From positions 1-36,011 of the forward strand of contig JAGONZ010000002.1 in assembly GCA_017992755.1 (NCBI GenBank): 36,011 nucleotides of DNA. Reading direction: 5' to 3'. The position numbers were made by a program, and so were the translations under genes. The first letter of the stretch is position 1. Each line of letters opens with the position of its first letter. The notes under the pieces are model-generated. The model worked only from the letters and a program-made list of their open reading frames with translations, did not search any database and was not told where the DNA came from. Source of the DNA: Candidatus Buchananbacteria bacterium. GTDB taxonomy: Bacteria; Patescibacteriota; Patescibacteriia; 2-01-FULL-39-33. Of the stretch, positions 15,326-22,754 are shown piece by piece.

Positions 15326-16903
15326 ATGATTACTCAGTGTCGTATTTTTTTGCAAAAACAGCCCTGGATTGGGTATTTGGGGGTTTTTGTGGTTGTGTGG
15401 TGTTATTTGTTTTCGCTGCAATTTAGTGATGCAGTGGCTGATCCGGACTCGTTTTATCACATTAAGGTGGCGATGCTTATGGCTCAACGGGGGTGGGTTT
15501 TAGAGTTTCCCAGTCTCCCCTTCACGATCTTTACTAATGGGTATGTCGACCATCATTTCCTGTATCATCTCTGGTTGATGCCGTTTGTCAGCTGGCTGCC
15601 GCCGTTTGTTGGGGCCAAGATTGGCCATACGCTTTTAGCAACTGGGTTTATTGTGTTGCTGTATCACTATATGCGGCGGCTCACGGTTCGGTGGCCGGCG
15701 CTTTACATTTTTGCTTTGCTGTTATCGCAAGTGTTTATCTTCCGTTTATCACTGATCAAGGCTCAGCCATTGTCACTGATTCTATTATTTACCGCACTTT
15801 ATCTATTAATTAAAAAAAGATACGCATGGTTACTGCCACTGGGCGCGGTGTATGTTTGGGCATACGATGGTTGGCCGATACTCCTAGTGGTTACAAGTTT
15901 ATATATCCTTGCTGACTGGCTCAACCAAGCACCTCGATCTTTGAAAATACGCGAATGGTGGCAGCATGTTTTACTGGGCTTCAAAACCGCTCATTATTAT
16001 CACTTACTTGGCTTAAGTGTTATTGGAATCATCCTGGGAATTATTATTAATCCGTTCTTCCCGCAAAACTTGAATTTTTATTGGCTGCACATTTGGCAGA
16101 TTGGAGTAGTTAATTTACAAAGCGTAATTGATGTAGGGGCAGAGTGGTACCCACTTAAACCCTTTAATTTTATGCGAGCGATTGCGATTGCACTAGTGCC
16201 ACTACTAATGGCTTTAGTCCTAATGCTGACGTATCGTCCGCGCACGCGAGCTGTAACGACGTTGCTCTTGCTTGATATGTTTTTCCTGGTCATGGCCATT
16301 AAATCCCGGCGCAACATTGAGTACCTCGTACCCTTACTGGTTTGGAGTAGTGCGGTTATTATTACCACGTGTCTCAAGCAGCCACAAGCGCAAATAGATT
16401 TGACTTACTTTAAAGCCCGCGTCCGGTGGTTTTGGGATAATCAATTACAAAACTTATTTACAGGGGCAGTGCTGGTGGTTTCTATTGGTTGTATTGGTAT
16501 TGTTGCCTGGTTCGCCAACCAGCAAACCTTGCAGTCAGTCCCTGAAACCAAGTTGTCAGGCGTCAGTCAGTATCTTAAAAATCATAGTCAGCCAGGCGAT
16601 ATTGTTTTCCATAGTGACTGGGATGACTTTCCGCTGTTGTGGTATCATAACGATAGTAATCGCTATATTATCGGGCTGGACCCGACGTTCCTCTTTGCCC
16701 AAAACTCTCAGCAGTATCAAGACTGGTTAGCGCTGACTAAGGGCGAACGTGCTGCCGAAAGTTACTATATCGTAAAGGAAGAATTTAGTGCTGCCTTCGT
16801 GCTTATCAATAAAGAAAATAGTAAGATGCCTGCGGCATTCGTTGACCCGAAATTTAAAAAGGTTTACGAAGACCGCGAGGCGATTGTTTATCAGGTGCTA
16901 TGA
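15326..16903 (+). CDS. Multi-spanning GT-C type glycosyltransferase (STT3/PMT-like)
   Basis: 525 residues with about eleven to thirteen hydrophobic helices. Near the N-terminus ADPDSFYHIKVAMLM (about 33-47) followed by YVDHHFLYHLWLMPF resembles the first external loop of STT3 and related GT-C enzymes, in which an acidic D-x-D-type motif binds metal and the lipid-linked donor. A soluble C-terminal domain follows the last helix (VPETKLSGVSQYLKNH onward). It would transfer sugar from a polyprenyl-phosphate carrier to a protein or glycan outside the membrane. The stop overlaps the ATG of the next gene (ATGA), a DPM-synthase-like enzyme that could make the donor. The acceptor is unknown. Confidence 0.65.
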   Translation: MITQCRIFLQKQPWIGYLGVFVVVWCYLFSLQFSDAVADPDSFYHIKVAMLMAQRGWVLEFPSLPFTIFTNGYVDHHFLYHLWLMPFVSWLPPFVGAKIGHTLLATGFIVLLYHYMRRLTVRWPALYIFALLLSQVFIFRLSLIKAQPLSLILLFTALYLLIKKRYAWLLPLGAVYVWAYDGWPILLVVTSLYILADWLNQAPRSLKIREWWQHVLLGFKTAHYYHLLGLSVIGIILGIIINPFFPQNLNFYWLHIWQIGVVNLQSVIDVGAEWYPLKPFNFMRAIAIALVPLLMALVLMLTYRPRTRAVTTLLLLDMFFLVMAIKSRRNIEYLVPLLVWSSAVIITTCLKQPQAQIDLTYFKARVRWFWDNQLQNLFTGAVLVVSIGCIGIVAWFANQQTLQSVPETKLSGVSQYLKNHSQPGDIVFHSDWDDFPLLWYHNDSNRYIIGLDPTFLFAQNSQQYQDWLALTKGERAAESYYIVKEEFSAAFVLINKENSKMPAAFVDPKFKKVYEDREAIVYQVL

Positions 16904-17646
16904 AGCTTGTTATTGTCTTACCCGTCTATAACGAACAGTTAGTACTTAAGAAAAATGCGCAGGCAGTGCGTGTTTTTTGCCGTGGCGTTTTTACTAATGA
17001 TCAACTGACGATTGTGATTGCTGATAATGCTTCGCGCGATCAGACACCAGCGATCGCTCAGCAATTAGCGGCAACGTATCCAGATATTAAATACCTGCAT
17101 GTTGCTGAACGTGGCAAGGGCGTTGCCTGGCGAACGGCATTTCTCGAGTATGATGCTGACTGTTATGTGGTGATGGATGTCGATCTCGCAGTTTCTTTAG
17201 TTGACTTGCCACCATTAGTCGAAGCAATTCGCTCAGGATCTGATTTGGTGATTGGCTCTCGATTTTTAGCGGGATCGCGTGTCCAACGAACGGCCTTGCG
17301 CACGCTGACGTCGCGAGTCTATCGGTTCTTGGCGCAACGCGTACTGCAGAGCCAGATCAGTGATTTCCAGTGCGGGTTCAAAGCGCTCAATCGTCGGTCG
17401 CGCGATGAATTATTACCACAAACCACCGACCCAGAATTTTTCTTGGACACTGAAATCGCAGTGATGGCCGAGGCACTTAATTATACAATTACGGAGATTC
17501 CTGTTGAGTGGTCGGCCTATCGTGATCCCCTGCGCAAAAGCACGGTCAATATTATCGTTACTACTTATTTATACCTTCAAAAGATCTGGAAATTGCGGCG
17601 GCGTACGGCAGCGCTTAGGATTGACAAAAAAGCAAAAGTAGCGTAA
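16900..17646 (+). CDS. Family 2 glycosyltransferase, polyprenyl-phosphate sugar synthase type
   Basis: 248 residues with a full GT-A fold. The start is KLVIVLPVYNEQLVLKKNAQ; the nucleotide-binding region is IVIADNASRDQTPAIAQQLA; ERGKGVAWRTAFLEY is the DPM1-type GKG motif; the metal site is MDVDL; then LVIGSRF and DFQCGFKAL, with a late ...FFLDTEIAVMAE. This pattern matches dolichyl/undecaprenyl-phosphate mannose or glucose synthases (DPM1/GtrB). There is no C-terminal transmembrane pair, so it is the soluble, membrane-associated form. The four-base overlap with the GT-C gene points to a donor-plus-transferase pair. Confidence 0.88.
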   Translation: MKLVIVLPVYNEQLVLKKNAQAVRVFCRGVFTNDQLTIVIADNASRDQTPAIAQQLAATYPDIKYLHVAERGKGVAWRTAFLEYDADCYVVMDVDLAVSLVDLPPLVEAIRSGSDLVIGSRFLAGSRVQRTALRTLTSRVYRFLAQRVLQSQISDFQCGFKALNRRSRDELLPQTTDPEFFLDTEIAVMAEALNYTITEIPVEWSAYRDPLRKSTVNIIVTTYLYLQKIWKLRRRTAALRIDKKAKVA

Positions 17647-17686
17647 AACAAAGCTACTTTCCTTTCACAATTCACGGTTCAACTAC

Positions 17687-17692
17687 AGGAGA
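17687..17692 (+). promoter_or_regulatory. Strong Shine-Dalgarno before the lipoprotein gene
   Basis: AGGAGA ends seven bases before ATG 17700. It is one of very few good Shine-Dalgarno sites in this window and fixes the start. Confidence 0.6.
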
Positions 17693-17699
17693 ACTGCTC

Positions 17700-18350
17700 A
17701 TGAAGTATGTCGCGAGTCTATTAGTGTCTTTTGTTGTTTGCGGTTGTGCGACCATTGTGGATCGCCAAGGCACAAGAAAAGATGTGGCATCACCAGGATT
17801 GTGGTTCAATACGAAACAATCCGACCCGAGTCGGCCAGTCCATCCATCTCGAACTGCCGACCGTATGGCTGAAGTTGACCCCGAAATGGCAACCGTGAAT
17901 CTGCTCGTTGCTCAAGGGGTAAGCCCTGAAAAGGGCTTGGAGGCTGTGAAAGAAATTTCAAACAATCGCGCGGAGTCCGGATACGGGATTCAGGGCCGAG
18001 GGCTTCGGAGCGGCATCAGTATGAGACCGGGTTCGGGCGTCGGCCAGTCAACGGTCGGGCAACCGCGCACGGGGGTGATTGTTAATCGTTCAGAGGTGAC
18101 GGCCTGGATAACGATCAGCGACTTTAACGGCGCCGTTGCCTACAAAGAATTGGAAGTGCCGGCTGGCGGCGTTCGCTATATCACCTTGCCGGCGGAAAGT
18201 CGCTGGCAGGTGCACATCAGAAATATGAACGGCGAAAGAGATGATGTGCTGACAGTGACGGCGGCAACAGGCAAAGGCTGGGCCCATGTCAGTCACGATA
18301 TCGGCAGTGCCGTGATGCCCGCCGATTTCAATTATCGACTTGAGGAATAG
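17700..18350 (+). CDS. Putative lipoprotein of unknown function
   Basis: 216 residues. The start MKYVASLLVSFVVCGCATIV is a short signal peptide with a lipobox-like VCGC, so Cys16 (or Cys14) is the likely lipidation site. A glycine/serine-rich middle (GYGIQGRGLRSGISMRPGSG) follows, and then a probable beta-sandwich from about residue 120 (RTGVIVNRSEVTAWITISDF to the end), where the surface-type alternation of charged and hydrophobic residues is clear. I do not recognise a named family. Its codons look more GC-rich and it has a strong Shine-Dalgarno, both unlike its neighbours, which may mean transfer from another bacterium. A terminator follows directly. Confidence 0.7.
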   Translation: MKYVASLLVSFVVCGCATIVDRQGTRKDVASPGLWFNTKQSDPSRPVHPSRTADRMAEVDPEMATVNLLVAQGVSPEKGLEAVKEISNNRAESGYGIQGRGLRSGISMRPGSGVGQSTVGQPRTGVIVNRSEVTAWITISDFNGAVAYKELEVPAGGVRYITLPAESRWQVHIRNMNGERDDVLTVTAATGKGWAHVSHDIGSAVMPADFNYRLEE

Positions 18351-18370
18351 TAGTAACCAACAACAAAAAA

Positions 18371-18395
18371 ACGCACTGTCTCGATGACAGTGCGT
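18371..18395. terminator. Bidirectional terminator
   Basis: Perfect 10-bp stem acgcactgtc / gacagtgcgt with loop tcgat; an A run precedes it and a T-rich stretch follows, so it can end both the lipoprotein gene and the convergent pilin-like cluster. Confidence 0.88.
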
Positions 18396-18410
18396 TCTTA
18401 TTTTTCTAAA

Positions 18411-18887
18411 CTAGTTTCCGCTTGGCACTTGGACGCTTTGACCGCTAGAACCAGCGGCATTTAATAAGCGCTGATTAATAATATTAATCACTGAGGTGGC
18501 TATCGCATATGAAATTAATACCAGCACCAAGCCGATGACGGCATTTTTAATAATATCTTTAGCTTCACCAACGTTTTTGCTTTCACCACCGGCAGTCATC
18601 CACTTCCAACCGCCGTACATAATAAGGAGCACTGCAACGACGGCTAAAAATCCAAGAAAGAATTTAATTATATTGCCAATGGCTTCCATTGGCGTGATAT
18701 TAGACCCACCAAAGGTGGATCCAAGCTTGGTTGCTTCCAAGGCCTTCGTATCAAGGGCAGCTTGCGTCAATGTCGGCGTTGCTAACAAACTGACGGCACA
18801 CAACAACACGCCACCAATTACTAGTATTGGCAAGTAGCGGCGGATGGCGCCGCGATCAATAAAGGCGCTCGCCGTCTTAAGAAGCAC
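18411..18887 (-). CDS. VirB2/TrbC-like pilin family membrane protein (A)
   Basis: About 158 residues from GTG 18887. A first hydrophobic helix (YLPILVIGGVLLCAVSLLATPTLTQA) looks like a signal peptide. The mature part has two helices around the shared motif MYGGWKWMTAGGES, then AKDIIKNAVIGLVLVLISYAIA. Two-helix proteins of this kind are annotated as TrbC/VirB2 pilins, subunits of conjugative or type IV secretion pili; here the role is inference. A longer frame from ATG 18932 exists, but its extra hydrophobic residues come from overlap with the preceding gene; GTG 18887 overlaps that gene's stop by 11 bases. It is last in the array. Confidence 0.65.
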   Translation of the reverse strand: MLLKTASAFIDRGAIRRYLPILVIGGVLLCAVSLLATPTLTQAALDTKALEATKLGSTFGGSNITPMEAIGNIIKFFLGFLAVVAVLLIMYGGWKWMTAGGESKNVGEAKDIIKNAVIGLVLVLISYAIATSVINIINQRLLNAAGSSGQSVQVPSGN

Positions 18888-19230
18888 TGACCCCGTTAAA
18901 TATAAATAAGGTAATAGCATAAGATAAAACAATAATCACGAGGCCGGTGATGGCGGCGATAATAATGCTTTTGGCGTCAGTAACGGCCTTGGTCTCACCG
19001 CGCGCCGTCATCCATTTCCAGCCCCCATAAAGCATTAAAAGGAAAAATACCAAACTGAGAAGTCCCAAAAAAGCGGTGACCAACGTGCCAATAGCGACGG
19101 GAAGCGAGCCGCGGGCGGCGAGGTCGGTGCCGTTAACGCTAGCTTGTAAGTTGTTGCGAATCTCTCCGGCGGCCGACACTGGCAAAGCTAGAGTCGAGAC
19201 GAGGAGGGCGCTGATAATACCTGCTTTCAT
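18877..19230 (-). CDS. VirB2/TrbC-like pilin family membrane protein (B)
   Basis: 117 residues from ATG 19230 (MKAGIISALLVSTLALPVSAAG, a clean signal peptide with an ASAA-like site). Helix one ends in MLYGGWKWMTARGET and helix two is SIIIAAITGLVIIVLSYAIT, the shared layout of this array. An in-frame GTG at 19254 touches the hairpin at 19255-19278 and gives a worse N-terminus. Its stop overlaps the start of the next gene, implying coupled translation. Confidence 0.7.
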   Translation of the reverse strand: MKAGIISALLVSTLALPVSAAGEIRNNLQASVNGTDLAARGSLPVAIGTLVTAFLGLLSLVFFLLMLYGGWKWMTARGETKAVTDAKSIIIAAITGLVIIVLSYAITLFIFNGVSAS

Positions 19231-19254
19231 GTGAGTGTAGTATGCCTTCAGCAC

Positions 19255-19278
19255 AAAGGAGGCGAAATCGCCTCCTTT
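19255..19278 (-). other. Hairpin between pilin-like genes, holding a buried AAAGGAGG
   Basis: The arms aaaggaggcg and cgcctccttt form a perfect 10-bp stem around four bases. There is no T run after it on the minus strand, so it is not a standard terminator. On the minus strand the first arm contains a perfect AAGGAGG that would be paired. It may be an mRNA processing or stability element, or a weak attenuator. Confidence 0.5.
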
Positions 19279-19289
19279 GACTGTTAAGC

Positions 19290-19691
19290 TTATAGGTCGT
19301 TAAGTAAACGATTATTTACTTCGTTGAAGACGAAGGTTGCAATCGCGTACGCAGACAAGATAATGATCAAACCGATAATGCCGTTAACGATGAGCTTTTT
19401 CGCTTCGCTCACCTTGCCGTCATCACCGCCAGCAGTCATCCATTTGAAGCCGCCGTAAAGGATCACGAGCACAGCGACGATACCGAGGAACGAGAAGATC
19501 CACTGCATAATCTTGGTGATCAGTCCCATTAAGTCGGCGTTATCGCTGCTGCCTTGAAGCGTGTTTTCAAAGCTGGCATTGTTGACACCAAATGGGTCAT
19601 CATTTTGAGCAAACGCTACAGGCGCTGCAAAAGCTAACGCGAGCGTCAAAGTCATGATGCCAGCGAGTAACTGTTTGTGTAATTTTTTCAT
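19290..19691 (-). CDS. VirB2/TrbC-like pilin family membrane protein (C)
   Basis: 133 residues. The signal peptide MKKLHKQLLAGIMTLTLALA ends near PVAFAQ, then a short polar segment (NDDPFGVNNASFENTLQGSS), helix one, the motif LYGGFKWMTAGGDDG, and helix two AKKLIVNGIIGLIIILSAYAIA. It is the best-formed member: a purine-rich GAGGGGGTGAT site lies close before its ATG, its own promoter is visible (TTGGCA-18-TATACT), and a stem-loop follows. These signs suggest it is the most highly expressed unit of the array. Assignment to pilin rests on topology and motif. Confidence 0.72.
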   Translation of the reverse strand: MKKLHKQLLAGIMTLTLALAFAAPVAFAQNDDPFGVNNASFENTLQGSSDNADLMGLITKIMQWIFSFLGIVAVLVILYGGFKWMTAGGDDGKVSEAKKLIVNGIIGLIIILSAYAIATFVFNEVNNRLLNDL

Positions 19692-19760
19692 ACAATCACC
19701 CCCTCTCTGTTGTCGAATGATGCCATTCGTGTAGTCAATAATTCATCCATACTGGTAATT

Positions 19761-19790
19761 AGTATATCACAGCCAACCGCCAACTGCCAA
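19761..19790 (-). promoter_or_regulatory. Promoter of pilin-like gene C
   Basis: Minus-strand TTGGCA (19790-19785) and TATACT (19766-19761) are 18 bases apart. The leader of about 60 bases holds a small hairpin, CGAATG-GCAT-CATTCG, before the GAGGGGGTGAT site. Confidence 0.55.
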
Positions 19791-19832
19791 TCGCTTACCG
19801 TCAATACATAGCAATCAACGGTAGAGGGTTAG

Positions 19833-20159
19833 CTAACTAGCGCCTACCGCACCGAGGATAGTATTGACGGCGGCGAATGATAATAAGATGGCGACCAAGC
19901 CGAAGATCGCCCAGATCATGATATTTTTGCTTTTGGTGATGAGGGTGGCGTCCCCGCGTGAATAAAACCATAGCCACCCGGCCCAGATGAAACTAAGAAA
20001 GGCGACGACACTGGCACCAGCTAAAACGGCACGGACAATAATGTTGGCGAGTTCTGGAATAGTGGTAGCCGGAATTGGACTGTTAAATTCGAGGGCGTAG
20101 GCACTCATTGGTAGGACTAATGAAGCGACCGCAGTGCTTAGAGCAAATATTTTTTTCAT
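19833..20159 (-). CDS. VirB2/TrbC-like pilin family membrane protein (D)
   Basis: 108 residues: signal peptide MKKIFALSTAVASLVLPMSAYA, a short extracytoplasmic stretch with LEFNSPIPATTIPELANII, helix one, the diverged motif WAGWLWFYSRGD, then SKNIMIWAIFGLVAILLSFAAV. It keeps the spacing and the K-x-I-hydrophobic-hydrophobic pattern of the other members but lacks YGGWKWMT. It lies three bases after the cysteine-rich gene and is separated from gene C by about 140 bases that hold a promoter, so the array is probably two transcripts. Confidence 0.68.
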   Translation of the reverse strand: MKKIFALSTAVASLVLPMSAYALEFNSPIPATTIPELANIIVRAVLAGASVVAFLSFIWAGWLWFYSRGDATLITKSKNIMIWAIFGLVAILLSFAAVNTILGAVGAS

Positions 20160-20162
20160 ATA

Positions 20163-20795
20163 CTAATTTTTTTTCGGAGTCGCTTCACACTGTAGGTTGC
20201 CACTAATTAAGGTTGAGGTGTTAAAGGCGCCATTGGTAAGCGATATGATCACGGTATTAACTAGTGTCCAAGCAATCATGATTACAAACACACCGACGAT
20301 CACTGATTTAATAATCTCTTTGCCTTGACTGATGCGGCTAGTATCGCCGTAGGCAGTGATAAATAAGAAGCCCGCAAGAATCAACATTAGCACTGCGGCG
20401 ACACCAGTCAAAGCGAGAATGACCCTAGAAACATTGATTAAAAGCTGAAAAATGTCACACACACTACATTCATTGTTGGCCTGGTCTCCAGCGCAGCTGG
20501 CTGGTATAAATACGGATTGTGCGGCGTTACGATAGGCGCTGTCATTAAAGTTTGAAGTGCTATCAGCAGTTGGTGCCGGGGTACATGTAATCTTATTAGG
20601 GGAAAGACTGGTGACACCACATGTTGCCTGGCTGCACTGATCGGTGCACGTTAAGGGCGAGCTTTGTCCTTTGTCATCAGTGCAAATACATTTAATCTCA
20701 GCCGCTTGTACTGATTGTGGTTGAACCCCAATAACTCCAATAACGGCACTGCACGCAATTAATGTCAATACAGCATATTTACTGAACGAGCTCAT
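20163..20795 (-). CDS. Cysteine-rich pilin-like membrane protein (E)
   Basis: 210 residues. After a signal peptide (VLTLIACSAVIGVIGVQ...VQAAE) comes a secreted region with nine cysteines (CIC, LTC, DQC, ATC, ITC and later SC, EC, VC, spaced like disulfide knots), then two helices around LAGFLFITAYGDTSRISQGKEIIKSV, the same layout as the small pilin-like genes. The extra cysteine-rich head sets it apart and could be a surface-exposed or capping subunit; this is inference. The ATG overlaps the stop of the binding-protein gene by four bases. Confidence 0.68.
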   Translation of the reverse strand: MSSFSKYAVLTLIACSAVIGVIGVQPQSVQAAEIKCICTDDKGQSSPLTCTDQCSQATCGVTSLSPNKITCTPAPTADSTSNFNDSAYRNAAQSVFIPASCAGDQANNECSVCDIFQLLINVSRVILALTGVAAVLMLILAGFLFITAYGDTSRISQGKEIIKSVIVGVFVIMIAWTLVNTVIISLTNGAFNTSTLISGNLQCEATPKKN

Positions 20796-22156
20796 AATGT
20801 TTGGTTTATCTTCTGGATCGCGGTGCCGATAATTTGCTCATCTTCTTTATCTGTCATCGAATTGGTGAGTTGATCAAGCATGGTTTTGAGCGCTGCGTCA
20901 ACCGTGAGCGCATCTTTGCCGATATACCAATTACGAGCCGTTAAGGTTTGGGTTGAAGCCGCGTGTAGCTCCTCATCTTCGCTTTGGGCGGCAATCAAAG
21001 TCTTCAAAGCAGCTGGGCGCTTGGTGATCTCTAGAAACTTTTTAGCTTCAGCATCGCGTGTCGTCGCAAACAAGATGAAATCCCAGGCCTCATTTGGATA
21101 TTTAGTTTTCTTCGACGTCACCTCGAGCCAGTAATTAGCCAAATTGGTCGGACGCTCAGGTGAAATCTGCGGTAGCGGTGCGATTCCGATCTGTACGCGT
21201 GGGGCACGGGCGCGGATTAGCGGCAAGTTGTAATTATAGGCAAAAGCAATGGCGGTTTTTCCAGCCATGAAAGCATCCAGGGCGTTTGGTTGGTCAGTGC
21301 TCCAGCTGTAGACGTTTTTAGTCGGTGAGCTGAAGTCCCGATAGAAGCGCAAGGCTTGGCTGCCTGGGTTCTGGCCATTTTTACTGGCAAAGAATGTCGG
21401 TGAGCCTTGAGGGGTGGTCATGGTCGCCCCGTTCTGCATCATTAAGACTGAGAGTAAATCTGCGCTCGTATTAATATTGACGCCCGTACCAATGGCGGCC
21501 CCGGATTGGACGACAGCGCCTTTACTGTCATATCGAGTGAGTTTAGTGACCACATTGGAAAATTCATCCCAGGTTGCTGGTGGCTGGCTAATATTGGCCG
21601 CATTGAACAAATCGCGGTTATAGAGCATTACCAAGCTGTCGACTGAGAGCGGCAAGCCATACACTACGTCGTCAATAATACTGTCTGTAACGACCGTATC
21701 AGGAAATTTGTCCTTAATTTGGCGAAGATTTGGGGTCGGCGTGGTTTCGAGCTCAAAAACCTGCTCTTTTTTGATCGTTCCTTTAATTCGCTGGGTAGCC
21801 ATGGTGATCTTGGCTGGCATCGGGGTTAGCTTGGGTTGATATTCGCGCAACCAACTCTCAGGAATAGAGAATAGGTCGGGTCCCCGATCTTCAGCAAAGG
21901 CCTCAAGGAGTTGCTGCTCGTATTCTTCGTAGCGGAATTTCCGGTAGTTGATTTTTACGTTTGGGTGGAGAGTTTGGTAGTCAGCAATAATGCCGGCAAA
22001 TGAATCAGCGTCATCCCACACGCGCCAATACTCGAGCGTCACTGGCTGTGTGCGTTCTTGAACGGCTTTCGACGGTGCCTTGCAGCCAAAACCAGTGGTT
22101 ACTAAAACGGCAATTAAGAGGGCGAGTGCGGTTGTGTGTTTTATCGAAGGATTCAT
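20792..22156 (-). CDS. Extracellular solute-binding lipoprotein, sugar ABC type
   Basis: 454 residues. The lipoprotein signal (ALLIAVLVTTGFGC, Cys at about 25) is followed by a family 1 / SBP_bac_8-like binding protein: VTLEYWRVWDDADSFAGII at the start, DLFSIPESWLREY, and a hinge region with NYWLEVTSKKTKYPNEAWDFILFATT. Such proteins bind sugars or oligosaccharides outside the cell and hand them to ABC permeases. No permease or ATPase genes lie nearby, and the gene is instead coupled by a four-base overlap to the pilin-like array. A TATAAT eight bases before the ATG suggests a leaderless mRNA. Confidence 0.87.
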   Translation of the reverse strand: MNPSIKHTTALALLIAVLVTTGFGCKAPSKAVQERTQPVTLEYWRVWDDADSFAGIIADYQTLHPNVKINYRKFRYEEYEQQLLEAFAEDRGPDLFSIPESWLREYQPKLTPMPAKITMATQRIKGTIKKEQVFELETTPTPNLRQIKDKFPDTVVTDSIIDDVVYGLPLSVDSLVMLYNRDLFNAANISQPPATWDEFSNVVTKLTRYDSKGAVVQSGAAIGTGVNINTSADLLSVLMMQNGATMTTPQGSPTFFASKNGQNPGSQALRFYRDFSSPTKNVYSWSTDQPNALDAFMAGKTAIAFAYNYNLPLIRARAPRVQIGIAPLPQISPERPTNLANYWLEVTSKKTKYPNEAWDFILFATTRDAEAKKFLEITKRPAALKTLIAAQSEDEELHAASTQTLTARNWYIGKDALTVDAALKTMLDQLTNSMTDKEDEQIIGTAIQKINQTL

Positions 22157-22164
22157 ATGCAGGA

Positions 22165-22209
22165 ATTATAGCACGAATATTTTTTGTTGTAGTAGTTTTA
22201 TAGTATAAT
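22165..22209. promoter_or_regulatory. Divergent promoter pair between binding-protein gene and giant-gene operon
   Basis: Minus strand: TATAAT at 22170-22165, eight bases before ATG 22156. Plus strand: TATAAT at 22204-22209, giving a leader of about 35 bases to ATG 22251; TTTTTG at 22181-22186 is a weak -35, 17 bases away. The two -10 boxes are 33 bases apart. Confidence 0.6.
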
Positions 22210-22250
22210 CAGGTGGATACAAGTACTCTCCGTGCACTGATACTATTCTT

Positions 22251-22556
22251 ATGATAATTCCCGAAGCTCAAGTCTTTTTAGAAAAAATTGTGACTGAAAA
22301 ACACGGCACCGTGAGCGCCGAATTTCGCCGTGACACAATTGCGAGTTTGCAGTCTCGGTTGGAAGCACATGTCATGACGGCACTGGCAGCAGCGATGCCA
22401 CCGGCAGGAGTTGCAGCTATGAATGAATTGGTTGGAGATACGACAGAAATTACGCCTGAGAAAATCCAATCGATTATTACTCAGCACATTCCGAATATAT
22501 CAGAAATAGTAGCCGCAGCTTTGCTAGAGTTCCGGGCTACCTACCTCACTTCATAA
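22251..22556 (+). CDS. Small helical protein, DUF5663-like
   Basis: 101 residues with a repeated pattern of short helices: VFLEKIVTEKHGTVSAEFRRD, a middle section LQSRLEAHVMTALAAAMPPAG, then ITPEKIQSIITQHIPNISEIVA and a final LLEFRATYL. The end LLEFRxTYL and the length fit DUF5663, small proteins frequent in CPR genomes, usually near secretion or pilin-like genes; the match is from memory. No signal peptide. It starts the operon that ends with the giant protein and is divergent from the binding-protein/pilin-like group. Confidence 0.6.
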   Translation: MIIPEAQVFLEKIVTEKHGTVSAEFRRDTIASLQSRLEAHVMTALAAAMPPAGVAAMNELVGDTTEITPEKIQSIITQHIPNISEIVAAALLEFRATYLTS

Positions 22557-22566
22557 TCTACTGGCC

Positions 22567-22752
22567 ATGGCGCCGACAAAAACAAAATCAGCAACGTTAC
22601 TTGAAGCTCAACTTAAACAATTGGAGCGGGTTTATGATGATTTTGAACAGCAAATGTCGGCCTTGCGGCGCGAGCGAGCACAATTACTTGCTGATATCCA
22701 GGCGCATATTGACCAGAAGAAGTTACAGTCCGTATATAACAACCTAAAATAA
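22567..22752 (+). CDS. Small coiled-coil protein
   Basis: 61 residues, nearly all helical: LEAQLKQLERVYDDFEQQMSALRRERAQLL has clear heptad spacing, with KKLQSVYNNL at the end. It lies 10 bases after the previous gene and two bases before the giant gene, so it is translated with them. Function unknown; it could pair with the coiled coils of the giant protein. Confidence 0.6.
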   Translation: MAPTKTKSATLLEAQLKQLERVYDDFEQQMSALRRERAQLLADIQAHIDQKKLQSVYNNLK

Positions 22753-22754
22753 GT

